Positions 1-6,259 of a stretch of DNA of 32,211 nt are shown in pieces. The stretch covers positions 1 through 32,211 of the forward strand of contig DATJXG010000473.1 of assembly GCA_035500455.1 (NCBI GenBank), written 5' to 3'. The notes under the pieces are model-generated. The model searched no databases, was not told the DNA's origin, and saw nothing but the letters and a program-made list of their open reading frames with translations. Every line of letters starts with the position of its first letter. Positions within the stretch are counted from its first letter, which is position 1. A program made the position numbers and the translations under genes. This DNA comes from DATJXG01 sp035500455 (GTDB lineage: Bacteria; Acidobacteriota; Terriglobia; Terriglobales; Acidobacteriaceae).

Positions 1-1136
1 TCGGCGGCGTTGATGGTCGCCGCCTGGATCGCCTGCAGCGGCGTCAGCCCCAGTTTCACCATCACGGCAAACTCGCGGGCGTTCAGTCCGTGAGGATAGA
101 CGGCGGCATCCGTGCCAAACGCGACTTTCACTCCGCTGGCGAAGGCATGAGCAATGTTCTTGCGCGCAAGCGGCATCACCGTCCGCCCCTTGGCGATCAT
201 TTCCGCGGGAACGTGAATTCGTTCCGCGTTCTCCAGGAACCAGTCCGCGAGATAGAGCGTGGGCACCAGGTAGGTACCGTGCTTTTTCATTTCCGCGATC
301 GCCGCATCGTCAATGTAGGAGCCGTGCTCGATGGAATCCACTCCCGCCTCCGTAGCCCACAGAATGCCCTGAGCGCCGTGAGCATGCGCGGCAACTTTGC
401 GGCCGAGGCGGTGGGCATCGGCGACGATGGCCTTCATCTCCTCCAGCGTGTACTGCGACGCCTGGGGATCGTCGCCATGGGAGAGCACGCCGCCGGTAGC
501 GCAGATCTTGATGAGGTCCGCGCCATACTTGATGTTCTCGCGAACCTTATGCTGCACGGCCGCAATCCCGTCGGCCACCCCGTCGGCGCTGTAGTGAAAT
601 TCCGGGGCCAGCAGGTTGTTGTCGCAGTGCCCGCCGGTAATACCCAGCAGCGGACCGCTCACCAGCATTCTGGGGCCGAGAACATCGCCGGCGTTGATGG
701 CATCGCGGAGTGCGACGTCAGTGAAGCCATCTGCGCCGACGTTGCGCACCGTAGTGAAGCCGGCTTCGAGCGTTATGCGGGCGTTGCGCGCGCCGGTCAG
801 TGCCTGGCGTGGCAGCGAGATGCCAAGCGACTCGTAGCCGGAATCCCTGGGATCCATCGTCAGGTGGGTGTGGGAATCGATCAGTCCGGGGAGAACGGTT
901 GCATTCCGCAGGTCGATGACTTTGTCGGAAGCGGCCGGCTTAACGTCGGCGGCCGCACTGATGCTGACGATCTTGTCGCCTTCGATCACGATGCTCTGGT
1001 CCGGCAACAGCTTGCCGCTTCTGACATCGAGCAACTTCCCGGCGCGAATAATGGTGCGCGGCTGTTGCGCGAGTAAAGCGACACTGCACCCGGCAATGCA
1101 GAGAATGAGTACAAGGACAGCGAGTCTGCGGGGCAT
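1..1136 (-). CDS. Amidohydrolase (imidazolonepropionase/Xaa-Pro dipeptidase-like), lipoprotein, 3' truncated by window edge
   Basis: Metal-dependent hydrolase of the amidohydrolase superfamily. The frame is open from an ATG at 1136 to the left edge, so the C-terminus is missing. Residues 1-17 form a signal peptide ending in a good lipobox (IAGC, Cys17), so it is probably membrane-anchored outside the cytoplasm. The metal-binding HTH motif is at about residues 89-91 (DSHTHL). Further on come the LIKICATGG segment with the likely carboxylated Lys, an AHAHG His, an IEHG His and FGTDAA with the catalytic Asp. The stretch TPLQAIQAATINAA at the edge is typical of the family C-terminal third. An AAGGAG Shine-Dalgarno (SD) sequence precedes the ATG by 6 nt. 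It lies 103 nt downstream of the GH27 gene on the same strand and may be co-transcribed. The substrate cannot be told from sequence; cyclic imides or X-Pro dipeptides are the usual ones in this subgroup. Confidence 0.85.
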   Translation of the reverse strand, partial: MPRRLAVLVLILCIAGCSVALLAQQPRTIIRAGKLLDVRSGKLLPDQSIVIEGDKIVSISAAADVKPAASDKVIDLRNATVLPGLIDSHTHLTMDPRDSGYESLGISLPRQALTGARNARITLEAGFTTVRNVGADGFTDVALRDAINAGDVLGPRMLVSGPLLGITGGHCDNNLLAPEFHYSADGVADGIAAVQHKVRENIKYGADLIKICATGGVLSHGDDPQASQYTLEEMKAIVADAHRLGRKVAAHAHGAQGILWATEAGVDSIEHGSYIDDAAIAEMKKHGTYLVPTLYLADWFLENAERIHVPAEMIAKGRTVMPLARKNIAHAFASGVKVAFGTDAAVYPHGLNAREFAVMVKLGLTPLQAIQAATINAA

Positions 1137-1142
1137 TGGGTT

Positions 1143-1155
1143 CTCCTTGAAGGAG
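1143..1155 (-). promoter_or_regulatory. Self-complementary ribosome-binding site of the amidohydrolase
   Basis: On the minus strand CTCCTT-C-AAGGAG directly precedes the ATG at 1136. The AAGGAG is the Shine-Dalgarno sequence, and the CTCCTT one base upstream is its exact complement. With a single-base loop the full hairpin cannot close as written, but partial pairing or pairing in trans is possible. It may simply be a chance palindrome. Confidence 0.35.
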
Positions 1156-1239
1156 GTGTTAAAAATCAATGGACGGCTTTTCTTTGCGATCTTTGGGTTC
1201 CTTGCGGTTTCAAGCAGAAGGCGAAGGCCGCGGCTCAGA

Positions 1240-2466
1240 CTATGGCCTCACCGTGAGCATCACCACCCCGTGGGACGGCACCGAGGCTCCGACTTTCCCG
1301 GTAAACTTTCCCAGGTCTTTGTGCTGCCACAAATCGCGCACCTCGGCGCTTATGTGATCGGGATAGCCGAGTTCCTCCCAGCTCACGGCAATATTCATTT
1401 CGCCAGAGCCGCGATTGAGCAGCACCACGGCGCGGCTGCCGTCGCTAAGCTGTTTGGCCCAGACATCGGCGTCGCCATCACGCGCCACGCGCACGCCCTC
1501 CCGGCCCAGCGTGTCCTGGTTTACCGCAATCACCTCTTTGTTGGTCAGGATGTCGCGAATCTCCGGACTCATGCTGCGCAGATCGTTGCCCGCGATCAGC
1601 GGCGCCGCCAGGATCGCCCATAGGCTGAAGTGGGAGCGGTACTCGGTGTCGCTCATGCCGCCGTTGCCCACCTCCAGCATATCCGGATCGTTCCAGTGCC
1701 CAGGGCCTGCGAAGCTGGCCAGGCCTGCCTGCTGATCGAGGATGTTTATCATGCCCGTCTCGCAGCACGCGCCGTCGCGGGTTCTCTCCTTGCCTACCCA
1801 GGAATCGTGAATGTCGCCGGTGGTGCGCCACAGGTTCCCGCCAACCTGCCTGCCCCAGAGCCACGGCTTGGCGGCGCCCCATTCGCAAATGCTTAGCACG
1901 ATGGGCCGGCCGGCGGTATCGAGCGCACGGCGGATGTTTTCGTAGGACGCCCGGGGATCTTGTGTCGTGGTGTTGCACCAGTCGTATTTCAGATAATCCA
2001 CGCCCCATGCCGCATACTTCAGCGCGTCCTGGTATTCATGGCCCAGTCCGGCAGGCCGCCCGGCGCAGGTTTTACTGCCGGCGTCGGAATAAATGCCGAA
2101 CTTAAGCCCCAGCGAGTGAATATAGTCCGCCACCGGCTTGATGCCCGACGGAAAGCGCTGCGGGTCGGGCACGATGTTGCCGTCTTTGTCGCGCGAAACC
2201 TGCCAGCAGTCATCGATGTTGATGTACTGGTAGCCGGCATCTTTCATGCCGGATTTCACCATGGCGTCGCCCATCTGCTTGATGAGATCTTCGTTGACGT
2301 TGCAGCCGAACTTGTTCCACGAATTCCAGCCCATGGGCGGAGTGAGCGCCAGGTTGGCGGAAACCGGGTTGGAGTAGGGAGGGGGCGGCTCCTCGGCAGC
2401 GAACAACGGCGCGGCTAGAACGAATGAAACGATGATCGCGGCAAAACAGCGTGTCCGGAATGACAT
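1240..2466 (-). CDS. Secreted alpha-galactosidase, glycoside hydrolase family GH27
   Basis: Cleaves terminal alpha-1,6- or related alpha-D-galactosyl residues. The 408-residue protein starts with a signal peptide (about residues 1-24, AAPLFAAEE), so it acts in the periplasm or outside. GH27 hallmarks are visible: PPMGWNSWN at about 43-51, INIDDCWQ at 82-89, YLKYDWCN with nucleophile Asp162, and WRTTGDIHDSW with acid/base Asp218, followed by GPGHWNDPDML. The C-terminal beta-sandwich begins near VNQDTLGREG. The ATG at 2466 is chosen over an upstream in-frame start because AAAGGA lies 7 nt before it and the signal peptide begins there. It is divergent from the beta-propeller gene across a 319-nt gap. 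A second, unrelated-family alpha-galactosidase (GH36) sits at 21.0 kb. GH27 also contains isomaltodextranases and beta-L-arabinopyranosidases, so exact substrate is inferred. Confidence 0.92.
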   Translation of the reverse strand: MSFRTRCFAAIIVSFVLAAPLFAAEEPPPPYSNPVSANLALTPPMGWNSWNKFGCNVNEDLIKQMGDAMVKSGMKDAGYQYINIDDCWQVSRDKDGNIVPDPQRFPSGIKPVADYIHSLGLKFGIYSDAGSKTCAGRPAGLGHEYQDALKYAAWGVDYLKYDWCNTTTQDPRASYENIRRALDTAGRPIVLSICEWGAAKPWLWGRQVGGNLWRTTGDIHDSWVGKERTRDGACCETGMINILDQQAGLASFAGPGHWNDPDMLEVGNGGMSDTEYRSHFSLWAILAAPLIAGNDLRSMSPEIRDILTNKEVIAVNQDTLGREGVRVARDGDADVWAKQLSDGSRAVVLLNRGSGEMNIAVSWEELGYPDHISAEVRDLWQHKDLGKFTGKVGASVPSHGVVMLTVRP

Positions 2467-2491
2467 GGGATTCCTTTCGGCAAATTCGCCC

Positions 2492-2509
2492 CGACATTTG
2501 TACCAGAGA
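2492..2509 (-). promoter_or_regulatory. Shared upstream element, copy 1 (ahead of GH27)
   Basis: Minus-strand sequence TCTCTGGTACAAATGTCG, 25 nt upstream of the GH27 start codon. The same 18 bases with one change occur directly before the esterase gene at 5490-5507. TACAAA could act as a -10 hexamer; no good -35 is visible 16-18 nt upstream. Function is inferred from the recurrence only. Confidence 0.4.
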
Positions 2510-2538
2510 AAACGCACCGAGTGGAAGGCGAGCCTCTG

Positions 2539-2570
2539 CTGAGAACCGAGAACTGACATCTGAGAACTGG
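2539..2570. repeat. Short degenerate direct repeat (GAGAACTGA-type units)
   Basis: Units related to ctgagaac / gagaactg follow one another three times in the divergent GH27/propeller gap. The reverse-complement version of the same kind of array lies at 9602-9635. Such low-complexity repeats carry no coding potential here. Confidence 0.5.
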
Positions 2571-2724
2571 GTTTCACACCAAAAAATGTTCAAAGAAGAC
2601 TAAGACGCCAGCCACGAGTCGGTTGCTGCCGAGAAGATGTAGACGGTTCGGGGGTGACCGCAAAGGACGCAAAGAACGCGAGACACAAGGGGGAAAGGGA
2701 TGAGGTGCAGCGTCCCGGTCTGAT

Positions 2725-2753
2725 TTGACAATCCAACGAGCGCACTCTACCTT
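2725..2753 (+). promoter_or_regulatory. Putative sigma-70 promoter of the beta-propeller gene
   Basis: A perfect TTGACA (2725-2730) is followed 17 nt later by TACCTT (2748-2753, 3 of 6 to consensus). This would start transcription about 25 nt before the GTG start codon. The rest of the 2467-2785 gap holds the copy-1 shared element, a degenerate repeat and a purine-rich stretch. I see no gene in it. Confidence 0.45.
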
Positions 2754-2785
2754 TCTTTCGGTTCCGCCACATGGAGGTTCTCCCC

Positions 2786-4300
2786 GTGAGTCTAAAAACA
2801 TTGCGGCTTCTTCTCTCGTTCTGCGCTTTGCTGCTGCTTTCGTTCGCATCGCTCTATGTTGGCGCGCAGAATGGCGAGGCGGTGGGAATTTTTGAAAACC
2901 ATGCCGACATCGGCACAGTGCTTCATCCCGGCTCCGCCAGCTATGACGCCTCCGCGAAAACCTACACCTTGAGCGGCAGTGGCGAGAACATGTGGTTCAA
3001 AGTAGACGATTTTCAATTTGCCTGGAAGAAAGTTTCCGGAGACATGGCGCTGAGCGCCGACATCTCCTTCCTCGGCACTGGCGGTGCCGAGCATCGCAAG
3101 GCGGTCGTCATGTTCCGCCAGAGCCTCGACGGCGACTCCGTCTATGCCGACGTCGCGGTTCACGGCAACGGATTGACCGCACTGCAATACCGCGACGCAA
3201 AGGGCGAGATCACCCGCGAGGTGCAGTCAAGCCTCAGCGCCCCTCGCCGCGTGAGCATCATTAAGCGCGGCGGCTATGTGTATATGTCGCTGGGCGATGA
3301 CAACGAAGTCCGCATGGGCGGCGGCTGGATTCGCATTCCCCTCGCCGGCGAGTTCTACGCCGGCATCGGCGTCTGCTCCCACGATAAAGACGCCGTAGAG
3401 AGGGCCGTCTTCTCCAACCTCACCCTGCAGCCGCCTGAGCCGAGCACAGGCACGCCTGTTCTCTACAGCACACTTGAGACGGTGGCGGTGGATTCTGGCG
3501 ACCGGAAGGCAGTTTACATCGCCCAGAACCACTTCGAAGCGCCCAACTGGACGCGCGACGGCGCTGCGTTCCTCTTCAACCGCAATGGTCATATTGAACG
3601 CCTCCCGGTAGCCGGAGGAAAGCCCGAGGTGATCGATACCGGCTTCGCCGACCGTTGCAACAACGACCACGGCATCTCGCCCGACGGTACGCAACTTGCC
3701 ATCAGCGATAACTCGCAGGGCGACCACGAGTCGCGCGTTTATGTTGTACCGCTCGGCGGCGGAACGCCGCGCCAGATCACCAAGAACGCGCCATCCTACT
3801 GGCATGGCTGGTCGCCGGACGGCGCAACCCTAGCTTACGTTGGCCAGCGCAACGGCGACTTTGACATTTACACGCTGCCCCTGAACGGCGATCCAGGCGC
3901 GCCAGAAATCCGCCTCACCACCGCCAAAGGCCTCGATGACGGCCCGGAATATTCCCCGGACGGCAAGTACATCTACTTCAACTCCGAGCGCACCGGCCAC
4001 ATGCAGATCTGGCGCATGAAAGCCGACGGCAGCGAGCAGGAGCAGGTCTTTTCCGACGACCACAACAACTGGTTCCCGCACATCTCCCCAGACGGACAAT
4101 GGATGGTCTTCCTCACCTACGACAAGAGCGTCACCGGCCATCCCGAAAACAAAGACGTAATGTTGCGGGTGATGTCGCTCAGCGACAAGTCGATCAAGGT
4201 GCTGGCGGAATTATTCGGCGGGCAAGGAACGATCAATGTGCCGTCATGGTCGCCCGACAGCAAAGAGGTGGCGTTCGTAAGCTATCAGCTGATTCCGTAG
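2786..4300 (+). CDS. Secreted two-domain protein: N-terminal lectin-like (DUF1349-type) domain plus TolB/PD40 beta-propeller
   Basis: Exported protein of about 504 residues. The start is taken as GTG at 2786 because a perfect GGAGG lies 8 nt upstream; the ATG at 2771 overlaps that Shine-Dalgarno. A signal peptide covers residues 1 to about 25 (LLLSFCALLLLSFASL). Residues about 30-210 look like a DUF1349/concanavalin-like beta-sandwich (ENMWFKVDDFQFAWKK, then VVMFRQSLDGDSVYADVAVH). From about 230 to the end there are repeated WD40-like PD40 blades with SPDGTQLAIS, WSPDGATLAY, YSPDGKYIYFNSE, ISPDGQWMVF and WSPDSKEVAF. Propellers of this kind bind ligands or proteins, and no catalytic motif is evident. 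It is next to and divergent from the GH27 gene, so a role in recognising carbohydrate is possible but only inferred. Confidence 0.85.
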   Translation: MSLKTLRLLLSFCALLLLSFASLYVGAQNGEAVGIFENHADIGTVLHPGSASYDASAKTYTLSGSGENMWFKVDDFQFAWKKVSGDMALSADISFLGTGGAEHRKAVVMFRQSLDGDSVYADVAVHGNGLTALQYRDAKGEITREVQSSLSAPRRVSIIKRGGYVYMSLGDDNEVRMGGGWIRIPLAGEFYAGIGVCSHDKDAVERAVFSNLTLQPPEPSTGTPVLYSTLETVAVDSGDRKAVYIAQNHFEAPNWTRDGAAFLFNRNGHIERLPVAGGKPEVIDTGFADRCNNDHGISPDGTQLAISDNSQGDHESRVYVVPLGGGTPRQITKNAPSYWHGWSPDGATLAYVGQRNGDFDIYTLPLNGDPGAPEIRLTTAKGLDDGPEYSPDGKYIYFNSERTGHMQIWRMKADGSEQEQVFSDDHNNWFPHISPDGQWMVFLTYDKSVTGHPENKDVMLRVMSLSDKSIKVLAELFGGQGTINVPSWSPDSKEVAFVSYQLIP

Positions 4301-4301
4301 C

Positions 4302-4318
4302 GCCGGCGTCCCGCCGGC
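4302..4318. terminator. GC-rich hairpin between convergent genes
   Basis: GCCGGC-GTCCC-GCCGGC forms a 6-bp perfect stem with a 5-nt loop right after the propeller stop codon and before the convergent esterase. No T-run follows on either strand, so a role as terminator is only suggested by position. Confidence 0.35.
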
Positions 4319-4428
4319 CATGGACGAGATTTACCAGCTCCAAATCTGAGCGAAGCGAAGAGGCATTGTCGGCGATCTCAGCGGGGGTTCTCCGCGAAAT
4401 CTGCGTTTTCAGGATTTCCGACTGCCCG

Positions 4429-5487
4429 CTACTTCCCCAGCTTTACCTCGAAAAACTTCGCCATCAGCTCCAGCGCCTCCTTCGTCTCCGGCAACTGGAA
4501 GTGATACCAGAAGGCGTGCGGCAGGGCGTCGAACACCACGAGTTGCGCGTCATCCCCGGCGCCAAGCAGCGCGCGATGAAAATTAGCTGTGCTGCACAGC
4601 AGTATGTCGCGGGTGCTGGTGACCAGCAGGCTCGGCGGCATTCCATGCAGATCGGCGAAGATCGGAGAGAGCACCGGGTCCCTGAGGTCGGTTTTGCCCG
4701 CGTATTCTTCCGACCGCGGATGGTTTGGATCGGTGGGCTTGAGCAGTCCCGGAAATCCATTCAGGGTGAAGAGTTGCCAGGAGTCGGTTGGGCGGCTGAA
4801 ATCGGCGAGCATGGTGAACAGGCCAAGCGCGCCCGGCAGCGGCAAGCCCAACTGCTTCAGGCGAACCGCAACTTCGGCGGTCAGAATTCCTCCCGCCGAC
4901 GTCCCGAAAATTCCGATGTTGCCCGGTTTATAGGTTTTCAGCAGTTCCTTGTAAACCGCCACCACATCGTCCACCGCCGCCGGGAAAGGATTCTCCGGAG
5001 CCAGCCGGTAATAGACCGAAACCACTTTGATCTTCGCCAAATTCGCGATCGGCACGCCCTCGATGAGCGAGCCCGAATCGGAGTTGAAGCCGCCGCCGTG
5101 CAAATTGATGAGCACGCGGCTGCGATTCGCTTCCGGCATCTCCAGCGGCGTGATGATATCGGTGCGCACGCCGGCGGTGGTGGTTTCTTCGACCTTTGCC
5201 GGATAGTATTTCAGCGCCTCGGCCGAATCGCGCTTGCGCCACTCATCGGTGGATTTGCGCCGCTCCGCGAGTGTCTGCGGCGCATACTTCTGCTTGTCGA
5301 GGGAAAGCAGCCATTGCTGAGCCTCGGGACTGATGGTTGTGGGCATCGGCACTACGCGGGTGAGGTGCGCCGTGCCATCGGCGTCGAAAGTGGCGGAGTC
5401 TTGTGGGGGCCTTTCTTGTGCCGAAGCCAGCGCGCACGTCAAGGCAATGACCAGCGAAGAGACGCAACACACAATGGAGATTTTCAT
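4429..5487 (-). CDS. Secreted alpha/beta-hydrolase, hormone-sensitive-lipase-type esterase
   Basis: Carboxylic-ester hydrolase of 352 residues with a signal peptide (residues 1 to about 23, ending ALASAQ). HSL-family features are in order: oxyanion-hole HGGGF at 130-134, YYRLAPENPFPAAVDD at 159-174 (typical of the family), nucleophile Ser197 in GTSAGG, Asp294 in the TRDILL segment and His324 in LPHAFW, giving a complete triad. Length is normal for the family. The ATG lies only 2 nt after the shared TACAAATGTCG element and has no recognisable Shine-Dalgarno, so the mRNA may be leaderless. It could deacylate sugar esters or short-chain esters; the true substrate is unknown. Confidence 0.88.
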   Translation of the reverse strand: MKISIVCCVSSLVIALTCALASAQERPPQDSATFDADGTAHLTRVVPMPTTISPEAQQWLLSLDKQKYAPQTLAERRKSTDEWRKRDSAEALKYYPAKVEETTTAGVRTDIITPLEMPEANRSRVLINLHGGGFNSDSGSLIEGVPIANLAKIKVVSVYYRLAPENPFPAAVDDVVAVYKELLKTYKPGNIGIFGTSAGGILTAEVAVRLKQLGLPLPGALGLFTMLADFSRPTDSWQLFTLNGFPGLLKPTDPNHPRSEEYAGKTDLRDPVLSPIFADLHGMPPSLLVTSTRDILLCSTANFHRALLGAGDDAQLVVFDALPHAFWYHFQLPETKEALELMAKFFEVKLGK

Positions 5488-5489
5488 CG

Positions 5490-5507
5490 CGACATTTGTA
5501 TCAGAGA
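5490..5507 (-). promoter_or_regulatory. Shared upstream element, copy 2 (ahead of the esterase)
   Basis: Minus-strand TCTCTGATACAAATGTCG, 17 of 18 bases identical to the element ahead of GH27. It ends 2 nt before the esterase ATG. If TACAAA is a -10 box, transcription would begin at or near the start codon. No clear -35 is present. Confidence 0.4.
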
Positions 5508-5589
5508 GACGGGTGCGAGAGAAAGGACGGTGTGGAGCAGGCTCCTGCCCGCGCAGGCAGCAGACGGATCCGGTGCCGGCTGAATACGT

Positions 5590-5868
5590 CTAGCGGGCGC
5601 GCTTCCGCGCCGCGGGCTTCCGAGCCTTCTTCTTGGGGGACGCAGTTTTCTTAGTGGGTCTCTTCGTAGCCGCGCGCGCGGTCCGCTTCTTCGCGGTTTT
5701 TCTGGCTTTCCGAGGCGCGGTACCGGACTTCACCTTCTTCACCACGCTCGCGGCCTCGGCGCTCAACTGTGTCGCCTTGGCAACAATCATGCCGGCGGTT
5801 GTCCCTACCGCTTTCGCCACTGTGGTCAATACGCTTTCGTCATTTGGTGTTTCCGCGTCGTTCGCCAT
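5590..5868 (-). CDS. Histone H1-like Lys/Ala/Arg-rich DNA-binding protein
   Basis: A 92-residue protein. Residues 1 to about 45 are an ordinary, mildly acidic amphipathic segment (ESVLTTVAKAVGTTAGMIVAKA). Residues about 46-92 are almost entirely Lys, Arg, Ala, Thr and Pro with KK/AK/PKKKARKPA repeats, like the C-terminal tail of histone H1 and bacterial H1-like proteins. It is expected to bind DNA or RNA non-specifically in the cytoplasm. The Ala/Lys-rich tail is low-complexity, so family assignment rests on composition. It lies 15 nt downstream of the small membrane-protein gene and probably shares its transcript. Confidence 0.7.
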   Translation of the reverse strand: MANDAETPNDESVLTTVAKAVGTTAGMIVAKATQLSAEAASVVKKVKSGTAPRKARKTAKKRTARAATKRPTKKTASPKKKARKPAARKRAR

Positions 5869-5883
5869 ACTTCCTCCCGTTCC

Positions 5884-6033
5884 TCAGCTTTTTGCCCGGC
5901 TTCGGGTGACCAGGTCGATCACCAGCACGATGAGGCCCACCACTACCAGTAAATGAATCAGACTTCCCGCAATGTGTAGTACGAATCCCAGAAGCCAAAG
6001 AATGAGTAGCACGGCCACAATCGCTCGCAGCAT
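5884..6033 (-). CDS. Small membrane protein of lmo0937 / DUF5670 type
   Basis: A 49-residue peptide starting at ATG 6033, with GGAGG 3 nt upstream (short spacing). Two hydrophobic helices are separated by HIAGS: residues about 4-20 (AIVAVLLILWLLGFVLH) and about 23-42 (SLIHLLVVVGLIVLVIDLV), then a basic tail RSRAKS. The pattern ILWLLG.....GS.IH.LLV...V.. matches the lmo0937 family, which is widespread and often stress-linked; its molecular role is unknown. It precedes the H1-like gene by 15 nt. Confidence 0.75.
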   Translation of the reverse strand: MLRAIVAVLLILWLLGFVLHIAGSLIHLLVVVGLIVLVIDLVTRSRAKS

Positions 6034-6142
6034 AGGCCTCCACAGGAGCGGCCAACCGTAGCAGGATTGTTGGAGGAAGTCCAGGCGGCGGATGTTGCCT
6101 GAGCGCGAGGCGAATTGAAGGTGCTGTCCTACTGTTTGGAAT

Positions 6143-6242
6143 TGTCATCCCGAGCGCAGCGAGGGATCTCGGTTCCTGCCTGCACGATCACCCGTTCAGC
6201 GGTCGGCAGAAACCCAGATCCCTCGCTGCGCTCGGGATGACA
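6143..6242. repeat. 27-bp perfect inverted repeat with 46-nt spacer
   Basis: The left arm (6143-6169) and right arm (6216-6242) are exact reverse complements; their core reads cccgagcgcagcgaggg. The element fills the gap between the acyl-CoA dehydrogenase stop and the lmo0937-type gene. A diverged single arm (cattccgagcgaagcgagg core) occurs at 23258-23284. It behaves like a dispersed palindromic intergenic repeat and could also form a long transcript hairpin ending both neighbours. No ORF is inside it. Confidence 0.75.
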
Positions 6243-6259
6243 GTGCTCGGGTTTTCAGG

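Noticed and set aside
90..1076. Long plus-strand frame of 328 codons
   Set aside because: It is antisense to the amidohydrolase, whose motifs are clear on the minus strand; the plus frame has no family features.
4099..5583. Plus-strand frame of 494 codons
   Set aside because: It overlaps the esterase antisense and the end of the propeller gene. It has Arg/Gln-rich composition typical of a high-GC shadow frame.
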